Source of the DNA: Alphaproteobacteria bacterium
GTDB lineage: Bacteria > Pseudomonadota > Alphaproteobacteria > Micropepsales > Micropepsaceae
NCBI GenBank assembly: GCA_028869355.1
Contig: JAGWSK010000201.1
Location: forward strand, 1-7,710
DNA length: 7,710 nt
Direction of reading: 5' to 3'
Shown here: one piece after another, positions 1 through 5,067 of the stretch
Position numbering within the stretch: the first letter of the stretch is position 1
Layout: every line of letters starts with the position of its first letter
The notes under the pieces: model-generated
Database searches by the model: none
What the model was told of the DNA's origin: nothing
Seen by the model: the letters and a program-made list of their open reading frames with translations, nothing else
Translations under genes and position numbers: made by a program

Positions 1-231
1 CGCCGCCGCAATCGCATGCGTGATTGACGTCGCCGCCAGCAGCGGCAGACTCAAATGTCCCGGCGTATCGGTGAGAACGCTGCGGATCTGATCGCCGACC
101 TGCGCCATGCCATTGGCGAGATTGGTCAGCGTCGCGCCCCATAGTCCGATCTTGGTCAGTGACAGCCGCGGCCGGTCATCCTCGAGCAGGTTGAGGAAAT
201 CCGCAGCGCGGTATAGCGCGTTCCCAATCAT
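1..231 (-). CDS. Partial phage-region protein of unknown function (5' end only)
   Basis: An open frame starts at ATG (complement of 229-231) and runs uninterrupted for 77 codons to the window edge. Its stop lies outside. The protein starts MIGNALYRAADFLNLLEDD, continues with a mixed region (PRLSLTKIGLWGATLTNLANG) and becomes hydrophobic and alanine-rich at the edge (LSLPLLAATSITHAIAAA), which could be the start of a membrane segment. Upstream of the start is GAGAG about 8 bases away, a weak ribosome-binding site. It is the last gene of the minus-strand series and follows the RNNNPGNI protein across a repeat-filled gap. Its place after two possible cell-wall genes, with a possible membrane segment, would suit a holin-like or small membrane protein, but I do not recognise the family and the visible part does not settle it. 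Confidence 0.6.
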   Translation of the reverse strand, partial: MIGNALYRAADFLNLLEDDRPRLSLTKIGLWGATLTNLANGMAQVGDQIRSVLTDTPGHLSLPLLAATSITHAIAAA

Positions 232-260
232 TATTTTCTCTCAGGAAGAAGAAAGATGCA

Positions 261-293
261 GGAGCGAGTAGCGAGAAGCGAGGAACGAGATTG
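261..293 (+). repeat. GAGRARC heptad array, arm next to the start of the partial gene
   Basis: Degenerate 7-bp units in perfect register: GGAGC, GAGTAGC, GAGAAGC, GAGGAAC, GAGATTG. It is the purine-strand partner of the inverted array at 396-430. In the transcribed (minus) strand it reads as pyrimidine-rich CTCGYTYCTC, about 30 bases upstream of the start codon at 231. Confidence 0.8.
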
Positions 294-303
294 TGGCCGA
301 CTC

Positions 304-372
304 CCCGGCCGCATCCCACGCGCGCAAATCGCCTTCGGCGATTTGTCACCGCGCGTGGGGCCCGGAAGCGGC
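304..372. repeat. Long GC-rich hairpin inside a heptad pair
   Basis: The arm 315-333 (CCCACGCGCG then CAAATCGCC) pairs with 337-345 (GGCGATTTG) and 350-359 (CGCGCGTGGG). The loop is TTC and there is a 4-base bulge TCAC at 346-349. All 19 arm bases pair, and outer GGCCGC/GCGGC segments may extend the stem. It occupies the centre of the spacer between the two heptad arrays. There is no following T-run on either strand, so it is not a standard intrinsic terminator. A REP-like palindrome is the best description. Confidence 0.75.
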
Positions 373-395
373 GCTCAGGTTTTGAGAAACCTCTG

Positions 396-430
396 GTCTC
401 TCGCTTCTCGTTCCTCGTTCCTCGTTTCTC
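396..430 (-). repeat. GAGRARC heptad array, arm overlapping a stop codon
   Basis: Five exact-period 7-mers on the plus strand: GTCTCTC, GCTTCTC, GTTCCTC, GTTCCTC, GTTTCTC. On the minus strand they read GAGAAAC-GAGGAAC-GAGGAAC-GAGAAGC-GAGAGAC and begin inside the TGA stop of the gene ending at 429. It forms an inverted pair with 261-293. Confidence 0.85.
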
Positions 431-875
431 AAACGAGCATGGTGGGCAACTCCAGCGCCAGGCGGACGCCTTCCGCCAGGTCGTCATCCGAAAACACCCA
501 GCCGCCGGCCTCATGCACGGCAATGGCGCGGCAAAGGCTCGCGAGCTGCGCCCGATCATCGAGCTGAAGCGGGTCGTCCGGGCCAACTCCCATCATCCGG
601 CACACGGCCGCCACATAGGCGCCGGTGTCATTCTCGTTCGATGGCGCGTAAACCGCCATGATCTGCCGCACGCTGTGCAAGCCGCGATGCCATTTGGCGT
701 TCAGGTCGCGCGCCAGGGCGCGAAAACCCCATTTGGGCGCCGCAAAGACACAGAACCGTTCCTCGGCCTGCTGCTCCGGCGTCATCGCGTCCTGTGCCTG
801 CAATCCTTCCCAGGCGATATTCGTGCGCAGGATATTGCCCGGATTATTGTTCCGTACACTTCGTGGCACACTCAT
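429..875 (-). CDS. Phage protein with N-terminal RNNNPGNI motif, possible cell-wall-active or virion protein
   Basis: The 148-aa product starts MSVPRSVRNNNPGNILR and contains an aromatic-rich core: AWEGL (21-25), FCVFAAPKWGFRALARDL (41-58), then IMAVYAPSNENDTGAYVAAVCRMMGV (72-97). This RNNNPGNI...WxG...F...P.xGxRA.AR...YAP..ENDT..Y pattern is familiar from phage proteins often annotated as structural protein P5 or lysozyme-like. I know of no firm biochemical assignment, so peptidoglycan binding or cleavage is an inference strengthened by the nearby GH104 gene. The frame stays open to 1037, but the extra residues are low-complexity and encoded by the palindrome cluster, and the motif normally sits close to the N-terminus. 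I therefore chose the ATG at 875. An ATG at 902 (MTIFFARRE) lacks a ribosome-binding site. The chosen start also lacks a good one and is preceded by GCGAGACGAGAA, which resembles the heptad repeats. Confidence 0.75.
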   Translation of the reverse strand: MSVPRSVRNNNPGNILRTNIAWEGLQAQDAMTPEQQAEERFCVFAAPKWGFRALARDLNAKWHRGLHSVRQIMAVYAPSNENDTGAYVAAVCRMMGVGPDDPLQLDDRAQLASLCRAIAVHEAGGWVFSDDDLAEGVRLALELPTMLV

Positions 876-900
876 TTCTCGTCTCGCAAAAAAGATTGTC

Positions 901-1040
901 ATGGCCCGGCCCACCGCGCTTCGCGCGGTCATCTTTGAATGTGCCGCGGCGCCCCGGCGCGCGTTGCGCGCCTTCTGTTGGGATTCCGCCGAATTCGCGT
1001 TGCGAATTCGGTCGGGGGCTGCGTGCGGGCGGGCCACCCG
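901..1040. repeat. Cluster of short-loop GC palindromes (REP-like block)
   Basis: Three perfect hairpins with 3-base loops lie close together: ACCGCGC-TTC-GCGCGGT (913-929), GGCGCGC-GTT-GCGCGCC (956-972) and CCGAATTCGC-GTT-GCGAATTCGG (989-1011). The block is loosely framed by inverted TGGCCCGGCCC (902-912) and GGGCGGGCCA (1028-1037). It fills most of the 257-base gap between the secreted-protein stop and the RNNNPGNI-protein start. The frames that run through it look like low-complexity palindrome translations. It resembles alphaproteobacterial REP-type intergenic palindromes. No transposase is present. Confidence 0.65.
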
Positions 1041-1132
1041 GCAGCTGCGCGTCTGCGCGGCAAAAATCTATGGATCATCAATTCGCGCGCGGTCTGCGCA
1101 AGTCGGTTACATCACACCGCTTGCCGGCGCGA

Positions 1133-1522
1133 TCAGCCAGGGCAGTCGTCACTCCAGAACAAGACGTCCGGAATGCTACCGCGTTCCGGGAGATACTCAC
1201 CCTCCGTCACCAACCGCAGGCACATGCCGTCTTTCTGATAATTCAGGATGCACGGGTTTGTGCCGGTTCCGGTGCATTCCTGCACTTCGATAAACCCCGC
1301 ATTGAAAAACAGCCGCCCATCGCCAAATTGGTTTTCGCGCGTGCCGTCCGCCATTCGTTTGTCGATACGCACGGGCAACCAGCCGGCGTTCAGCAATGCC
1401 GCGCGCGCATCCAAAAATGATTCGCCTTTGCGCAGCGGATGCTCCGTGGGCGCCGCCCACAAATTTGGAGAAGCGAGCAGGATAATCAGCGAAGCGAGTG
1501 CTTCTACGATTCGAAGTTGCAT
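1133..1522 (-). CDS. Small secreted protein with four cysteines, unknown function
   Basis: The 129-aa product starts at ATG 1522, fixed by an AAGGAGG ribosome-binding site 7 bases upstream. The frame is open further upstream (to 1696), but that part overlaps the muramidase gene and has no such site. Residues 1-24 (MQLRIVEALASLIILLASPNLWAA) form a typical Sec signal peptide. The mature part has LRKGESFLDARAALLNAGWLPV, a GxxxxxARxxLxxAGWxP pattern I associate with small periplasmic proteins of proteobacteria. A cysteine-rich C-terminal half follows (QEC, NPC, GMC, DDC) that could hold two disulfides in the periplasm. It lies 37 bases after the muramidase stop, so the two are probably co-transcribed. 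It resembles no head or tail protein known to me. An accessory (moron) gene is the best guess; a spanin-like role is less likely because there is no obvious coiled coil or lipobox. Confidence 0.75.
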   Translation of the reverse strand: MQLRIVEALASLIILLASPNLWAAPTEHPLRKGESFLDARAALLNAGWLPVRIDKRMADGTRENQFGDGRLFFNAGFIEVQECTGTGTNPCILNYQKDGMCLRLVTEGEYLPERGSIPDVLFWSDDCPG

Positions 1523-1529
1523 GCCCAAT

Positions 1530-1536
1530 CCTCCTT
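1530..1536 (-). promoter_or_regulatory. Strong ribosome-binding site that decides the secreted-protein start
   Basis: AAGGAGG on the minus strand, 7 bases before the ATG at 1522, in the 37-base gap after the muramidase gene. It rules out the longer upstream starts, which have no comparable site. Confidence 0.85.
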
Positions 1537-1559
1537 CGATAGCTCCATATTCTTTCCGA

Positions 1560-2156
1560 TCAACGAAGGCGACCAAAGTAGTCGTTCCGGAATCCGCCGA
1601 GCGATCGGACCGCTCCATTCCGACTTCTTTGACTGTAATCCTGCGGCAGGGACTCCCACCTTTGCGCTGCGGAGAACACCGCGCCGTCGACGTCATTCGA
1701 CAGCAGTTTCGGTAAGGCGCCTAACCTGTTGAGAAGATCGACTGCGGCGATATCCTGCGATGCCGGCGAAAAGTCGGTCAATCCCAAACGCTTTACTTCA
1801 TCACCCCAGGTTCCATTATTGAACTGGTAGGCGCCAGCTTCTGTACTTTTGCCCACCTTGATATTTGGGTGCCGGGAGTAATCGTCAAAAGTGCCACCAC
1901 CAACAATGACGTTGTAGCGATTGCCGCTTTCGGCATTACCCAGCGCACCGAGAAAAGCGCGCACGCGCGGCTCTTGAAGGAGTTGGTTTGCGGCATTGAC
2001 GTTGGCGTTCTGAAAAGCTGTCGGTGCCGGCGGCGCTGCCGTTGAAGCCGCGTGAAATGCCTGCGCGCGCGCCAGCACTTCGTCCTGCGTAGCATCGTCC
2101 GGAGCAGTTACGTCGTAGACCGCACCGTCGGGTGAAGCGACCCTGAAAAGCGCCAC
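1560..2156 (-). CDS. Lambda-R-type GH104 muramidase (phage lysozyme-like) with short N-terminal module
   Basis: The 198-aa protein has a C-terminal domain closely matching the lambda endolysin R (lytic transglycosylase) pattern. Visible motifs are LGNAESGNRYNVIVGGGTF (72-90), with Glu76 as probable catalytic acid, then DDYSRHP (91-97), TEAGAYQF (105-112), DFSPASQDIAA (128-138) and WESLP (167-171). Enzymes of this family cleave the MurNAc-GlcNAc bond of peptidoglycan. Residues 1-37 (MALFRVASPDGAVYDVTAPD...) are a separate module of a type often found at the start of phage virion proteins, joined by an Ala/Pro linker (38-48). No signal peptide is visible. Start is GTG at 2156 with GGAGG 7 bases upstream; no better ATG exists. 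It could be the endolysin or, given the N-terminal module and its place beside head genes, a virion-carried wall-degrading protein. Confidence 0.9.
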   Translation of the reverse strand: MALFRVASPDGAVYDVTAPDDATQDEVLARAQAFHAASTAAPPAPTAFQNANVNAANQLLQEPRVRAFLGALGNAESGNRYNVIVGGGTFDDYSRHPNIKVGKSTEAGAYQFNNGTWGDEVKRLGLTDFSPASQDIAAVDLLNRLGALPKLLSNDVDGAVFSAAQRWESLPQDYSQRSRNGAVRSLGGFRNDYFGRLR

Positions 2157-2304
2157 CGCTGCACCTCCAAGAATTGCACATTAGCATAAGAACAAATAGA
2201 GAACAATTGCGACGGGCAGCCAAACTTCTACCACTGCGTCGCGGGTAGCTGCGATCCAGGTTCTGAACCCGAAATCTGCCGGCGCGACGCCTGTGAGCCC
2301 TTTA
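2157..2304. other. 148-base gap with no convincing gene or repeat
   Basis: Apart from the GGAGG site at 2164-2168 that serves the GTG start at 2156, I see no clear feature. This gap has neither heptad arrays nor the strong hairpins seen elsewhere. An AT-rich stretch around 2175-2215 on the minus strand (TTGTTC...TATGCTAAT) could be a weak promoter for the muramidase gene, but the match is poor. Confidence 0.35.
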
Positions 2305-2562
2305 CTACGACGCCAGAACGCCGATGGATTTCAGCGCCTTCACGATGTCACCGATCGTGTAGGCGGTTGTGCCGGTGCTGCCGTCAAAGGTGGTGTTGAC
2401 AAAGACACCGGTAACTGATCCCGCAGCTACGGTGTGGGTATTGCCTGCGGGTGATGCGGGCTGCACTACGGGCGTTGCGCCCCAAAACCCGACCAGATCG
2501 CTTGCGCTCTGGCCGAGCTGCGTTCCGTCCGGGCATTTTTTCGAAAGCTGATCAATGGACAT
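2305..2562 (-). CDS. Small structural-type phage protein downstream of capsid, function unknown
   Basis: The 85-aa product starts at ATG 2562 with AAAGGAG 6 bases upstream, a strong site. It starts MSIDQLSKKCPDGTQLGQSASDLVGFWGATPVVQPA. The GFWGATPVVQPA segment (25-36) is a recurrent motif in small phage proteins encoded next to capsid genes, some annotated as head-fibre-like. A Gly/Thr/Ser-rich middle (37-68) and a short C-terminal helix (IGDIVKALKSIGVLAS) follow. There is no signal peptide or membrane segment. Its position immediately after the capsid gene, across a heptad pair, suits a decoration or head-fibre protein made in large amounts. That role is inferred from motif and position only. 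Confidence 0.75.
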   Translation of the reverse strand: MSIDQLSKKCPDGTQLGQSASDLVGFWGATPVVQPASPAGNTHTVAAGSVTGVFVNTTFDGSTGTTAYTIGDIVKALKSIGVLAS

Positions 2563-2580
2563 GGTTTGCTCCTTTCAGGA

Positions 2581-2615
2581 GAGAAGCGAGAAAATAGAAG
2601 CGAGGAACGAGAGCA
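2581..2615 (+). repeat. GAGRARC heptad array, arm before the small structural gene
   Basis: Units GAGAAGC, GAGAAAA, TAGAAGC, GAGGAAC, GAGAGCA in register. It lies 18 bases upstream of the ATG at 2562 and just beyond its ribosome-binding site. Positions 2587-2604 (CGAGAAAATAGAAGCGAG) recur exactly, on the opposite strand, at 5043-5060. Inverted partner: 2647-2675. Confidence 0.85.
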
Positions 2616-2646
2616 CCATCTGCGTGGCGGCCCCGATCGCTCTCTC

Positions 2647-2675
2647 GCTTCTCGATCGTCGTTCCTCGTTTCTCG
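2647..2675 (-). repeat. GAGRARC heptad array, arm after the capsid stop
   Basis: Plus-strand units GCTTCTC, GATCGTC, GTTCCTC, GTTTCTC, G. On the minus strand the array begins right after the capsid TAA as CGAGAAACGAGGAACGA. It forms an imperfect inverted pair with 2581-2615 around a spacer of about 30 bases. Confidence 0.85.
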
Positions 2676-3869
2676 TTAATGGTTGGCGATGCGGCAGGCG
2701 AGTTGCGGGCGCATTGCGAGATAGCCGTAATAGACATCGATACGCGCCGGGAATTTGTCGTTGTTGATGTCGTATTGGCGGACGATCCGCATGCTGATGC
2801 CGTCCATCACCTCGCGCGCCGCAAAATCGACGCCCTTCGGCATCACCAGGTCGGCGGTGGCAAAGGTGAACGCATCCTCGTGGAAAGCGAGACTCATGCC
2901 GTAGGACGTGTTCGCCGTGCCAAATTTGGCGATTGTCGAACCCGATGTGGGCGAGGCGCTGACATTCTGCAGTGCACCCGTTGTGACGATTGCCGGCGAA
3001 ATGTTCAGCACCGTGCCGTTGGTGGCGAGCGCCGATGTGACCACGAAATTCTGCGGCGCATTCGTGTTTGCCCTGGTTTCCGGATGCACGCGGAAAACCC
3101 CCGGCAGATTGATCACATCGCCGACGTTCAGCGTCACCGCCGAACCGTTGGTCACGTTGATCGCGGTGCCGGTCTGGTTGGCGCCGTTGATGACGATGGT
3201 GGACAACGGTTGCGCCACTTCCGAACCGGACGCAAAGGGTTGCAGCAGCGTGTTCTCGATGATGTCGAACCCGCCGGTGCGGCCCATATAGCCTTCGGTG
3301 TATTGCTCGGCGATGGTGGACGAATCCTGGAACAGCCCCTTCAGATTGTTCACCAGATCGACATTGTCCTGGCTGTTGAGCAGGCAGGTCCAGTCGCCGG
3401 CCGGCGCCAGATTGTTGACCAGGCTTTGGCGCGCCTGCAGCAATTGCTGCATGTTCATCGCCTGGCCCTGGTTGTTCACCTGGTTATAGACGCCGGTCAC
3501 CATCGACAGCGCGTCGGCCTCGATATTGGCTGCGAGCACCGACATCGCCGGATCGAGAATGCGCTTGGCGAAGTCGTCCAGGCTCAGCGTCAGATCGACG
3601 CTGGTGAAGTTCAGGTCCACGCCCTTCTGGGTGCCGAGCGTCAGGGTCACCGACTGTTCCTGGGTGTCGTTGGTCTGGAGCGTGGCGCCTGTACGAACGA
3701 CATACTGGTTCGGCAACCGGATTTTCAGTTGCGTGCCGATCCTGGCGCCGGTCACCGCAAACTGATCGTCATACTGACGGTTGATGGATCGAATGAAGTT
3801 GAGCTTCTGATGGAGTATGCGCAATGCTTCGCGCGTCACCATCGTGGGAGTTAAGATCGTGTTGGCCAT
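2676..3869 (-). CDS. P22-type major capsid (coat) protein
   Basis: The 397-aa protein matches the P22 gp5-like coat family in length and layout. An N-terminal arm (MANTILTPTMVTREALRILHQ) is followed by a beta-rich segment (GTQLKIRLPNQYVVRTG, 45-61) and VDLTLSLDDFAKRILDPAMSVLAANIEADAL (91-121), typical of the HK97-fold spine and E-loop region in this family. A Thr/Asn/Val-rich insertion follows (about 224-320, including LNVGDVINLPGVFRVHPET), corresponding to the P22 inserted domain. The C-terminal domain ends RIDVYYGYLAMRPQLACRIANH. Hundreds of copies form the procapsid shell around the scaffold. Start is ATG 3869, with AGGAG 6 bases upstream. It follows the scaffold gene across a gap holding one heptad arm and a four-hairpin element, and precedes the small structural gene. 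The long plus-strand open frame across it is an antisense shadow. Confidence 0.92.
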   Translation of the reverse strand: MANTILTPTMVTREALRILHQKLNFIRSINRQYDDQFAVTGARIGTQLKIRLPNQYVVRTGATLQTNDTQEQSVTLTLGTQKGVDLNFTSVDLTLSLDDFAKRILDPAMSVLAANIEADALSMVTGVYNQVNNQGQAMNMQQLLQARQSLVNNLAPAGDWTCLLNSQDNVDLVNNLKGLFQDSSTIAEQYTEGYMGRTGGFDIIENTLLQPFASGSEVAQPLSTIVINGANQTGTAINVTNGSAVTLNVGDVINLPGVFRVHPETRANTNAPQNFVVTSALATNGTVLNISPAIVTTGALQNVSASPTSGSTIAKFGTANTSYGMSLAFHEDAFTFATADLVMPKGVDFAAREVMDGISMRIVRQYDINNDKFPARIDVYYGYLAMRPQLACRIANH

Positions 3870-3882
3870 TGGGTTCTCCTAA

Positions 3883-3915
3883 GGAGCGAGGAACTAGAAG
3901 CGAGAAACGAGAATC
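3883..3915 (+). repeat. Single GAGRARC heptad arm before the capsid gene
   Basis: Units GGAGC, GAGGAAC, TAGAAGC, GAGAAAC, GAGAATC. It starts 14 bases upstream of the capsid ATG and ends 9 bases before the palindromic element at 3924. No clear opposite arm follows the scaffold stop; only a weak GTAGCGATAAAAGAGAC-like remnant is seen on the minus strand near 4040-4060. Confidence 0.8.
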
Positions 3916-3923
3916 AGGATTCC

Positions 3924-4036
3924 GCCTCCCCCTTGAGGGGAGGCACGCGAATTTCCGGTTCAGGAAATTCGCGGGTGGGGGATCAATCCCCTCCCCGAAA
4001 TCGCTGAGCGATTTCGACCCTCCCTCAAGGGGAGGG
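3924..4036. repeat. Symmetrical four-hairpin palindromic element, gene-free, MITE-like
   Basis: Four perfect stems occur in a mirror-like order: GCCTCCCC/GGGGAGGC (3924-3931, 3937-3944), GCGAATTTCC/GGAAATTCGC (3947-3956, 3963-3972), CGAAATCGC/GCGATTTCG (3996-4004, 4008-4016) and CCCTCCC/GGGAGGG (4018-4024, 4030-4036). The centre is GGGGAT-CA-ATCCCC (3978-3991). The two outer stems carry complementary loops (CTTGA/TCAAG) and are inverted copies of each other. The same plan (outer C/G hairpin, variable hairpin, G-run, mirror half) is seen around the DUF559 gene at 7049-7535, but here nothing separates the halves. It lies between scaffold stop and capsid start and would form strong RNA structure in the transcript. 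Confidence 0.8.
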
Positions 4037-4063
4037 TTAAGTCTCTTTTATCGCTACTTGTAT

Positions 4064-4915
4064 TCAGCGCCCGCGTTTGTGTTTGAGTTCAGCGTTTCGC
4101 CGCCTGAGCCACTCATCCGTGCTGAGTTTGTCGGACGCCGTTTCCGTCGCCTTGACCCTGGTTGGCGAAGCGCCTCCCACGGTTGACAACGGTTTTGCGG
4201 ATTCGACGCTCGCGGCTTTCTGGCTCGCGGCCTGCATGGTTTTGGCCTGGTTTCCGGCATAGGCGGCGTGAAGCAGCTTGACGATTCTCGGATCGGTGAC
4301 CTGCCCCACTTCTTCCGGGGTGAAACCGAGCGAGACGGCAAACCGGTTCAGCTTTCCCGCCAAATCGGGCGACCAGTCAGTGATGTCGCGCGCGAGCGCG
4401 GCGCGGGCTTCCTCGACGCGTTTGGCGGATTCCCGCTGCGCATTCGAGTTCCGCTCCGCCACTTTCTGTTGCAGCGCGAGAACGGCTTTGTCGCGGCTCT
4501 CTTTCGTCTGCTGATACTGAAACCAGAGATCGTTGTAGAGCTGCGGATTGTTCGCCCGAATCTGGGGCCAGTCGGCCTTTTCAAATTGAGCGATGGCGTC
4601 GTTACAGGCGACGACGCGGGCGAAATCGGACAGATGTTCGGCTTGGGCCCGCTGATCGGCATCAAACGCCTTCACGCGTTCTTCGTGCTGACGGCGTTGT
4701 TCGGCGACCTCCTGGGTCTTGCGCGTGTAGTCGGCCTGCATCAGCAGCGCGCCCTTGAGGGCCTTGGGGATTTTGTAGTTCTTGCCGTCGTGCTCGACCT
4801 CTTCGAGCTCGTCGGCGGGCGCCTCCTGCCCTTCTGCCGCGACTTCGTCTGTAGCAGGAACAAGTGTTTCGCTTTCCGGCAGCGTTTCGCCGCCGGATTG
4901 ATCGAGAGTTTCCAT
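4064..4915 (-). CDS. Scaffold-like capsid assembly protein
   Basis: The 283-aa product has the composition expected of a phage scaffold. It has an acidic disordered N-terminus (1-42, many Glu/Asp), a short conserved-looking segment VEHDGKNYKIPKALKGALLMQADYTRKTQEV (40-70), and a long charged helical or coiled-coil stretch (about 62-180, EQRRQHEERVKAFDADQ, then QQKVAERNSNAQRESAKRVEEARAALA). A helical part with SLGFTPEEVGQVTDPRIVKLLHAAYAG (195-221) and a basic C-terminal helix (TDEWLRRRNAELKHKRGR) follow. In P22 the basic C-terminal helix binds the coat protein, and the acidic N-terminus helps scaffold exit. The location between portal and capsid is the classical scaffold slot. Start is ATG 4915; GGAG lies about 10 bases upstream, a slightly long spacing. 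The primary sequence is not obviously similar to P22 gp8, so the role rests on position and architecture. Confidence 0.8.
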   Translation of the reverse strand: METLDQSGGETLPESETLVPATDEVAAEGQEAPADELEEVEHDGKNYKIPKALKGALLMQADYTRKTQEVAEQRRQHEERVKAFDADQRAQAEHLSDFARVVACNDAIAQFEKADWPQIRANNPQLYNDLWFQYQQTKESRDKAVLALQQKVAERNSNAQRESAKRVEEARAALARDITDWSPDLAGKLNRFAVSLGFTPEEVGQVTDPRIVKLLHAAYAGNQAKTMQAASQKAASVESAKPLSTVGGASPTRVKATETASDKLSTDEWLRRRNAELKHKRGR

Positions 4916-4931
4916 AACTCAGGGTCTCCTT

Positions 4932-5009
4932 GAGAATGAGAAGCGAGAAACGAGGAGCGAGAAGCGAGAGAAAGAGAAGCGAGTGAAGAGGAGCGAGGAG
5001 CGAGAGAAC
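4932..5009 (+). repeat. Largest GAGRARC heptad array (about 10 units), before the scaffold gene
   Basis: Units in order: GAGAAT, GAGAAGC, GAGAAAC, GAGGAGC, GAGAAGC, GAGAGAAA, GAGAAGC, GAGTGAA, GAGGAGC, GAGGAGC, GAGAGAAC. Two single-base length slips (units 1 and 6) break the 7-bp register. It begins 17 bases upstream of the scaffold ATG and forms an inverted pair with 5032-5067. Like the array at 6991, it is followed by GAACCGCC. Confidence 0.9.
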
Positions 5010-5031
5010 CGCCTGTTTCGCGTCCCCTCTC

Positions 5032-5067
5032 GCACCTCGTTTCTCGCTTCTATTTTCTCGCTCCTCG
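5032..5067 (-). repeat. GAGRARC heptad array, arm directly after the portal stop
   Basis: Plus-strand units GCACCTC, GTTTCTC, GCTTCTA, TTTTCTC, GCTCCTC, G, directly adjoining the portal stop at 5068-5070. On the minus strand it reads TAA-CGAGGAGC-GAGAAAA-TAGAAGC. It shares an 18-bp word with the array at 2581-2615. Confidence 0.85.

Noticed and set aside
876..1037. N-terminal extension of the RNNNPGNI protein to 1037 or 902
   Set aside because: The extra residues are translated palindromes, no ribosome-binding site is present, and the family motif usually lies at the N-terminus.
1523..1696. N-terminal extension of the secreted protein to 1696
   Set aside because: It would overlap the muramidase gene and bury the signal peptide; the AAGGAGG site supports the start at 1522.
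2230..2290. tRNA-like sequence around GGTTCTGAACC
   Set aside because: Only a short 5-bp palindrome is present; no acceptor, D or anticodon arms can be built around it.
2679..3854. Plus-strand open frame of 391 codons opposite the capsid gene
   Set aside because: The translation is His/Arg-rich without recognisable motifs, and it is exactly antisense to a clear capsid gene. It is a codon-bias shadow.
3978..4036. Intrinsic terminator after the scaffold gene
   Set aside because: The stems are strong, but there is no T-run directly after them on the minus strand, and the element is a symmetrical multi-hairpin unit. It may still affect transcription.
4932..5067. CRISPR array
   Set aside because: The units are 7 bp, contiguous and degenerate, without spacers of constant length, and no cas genes are present.
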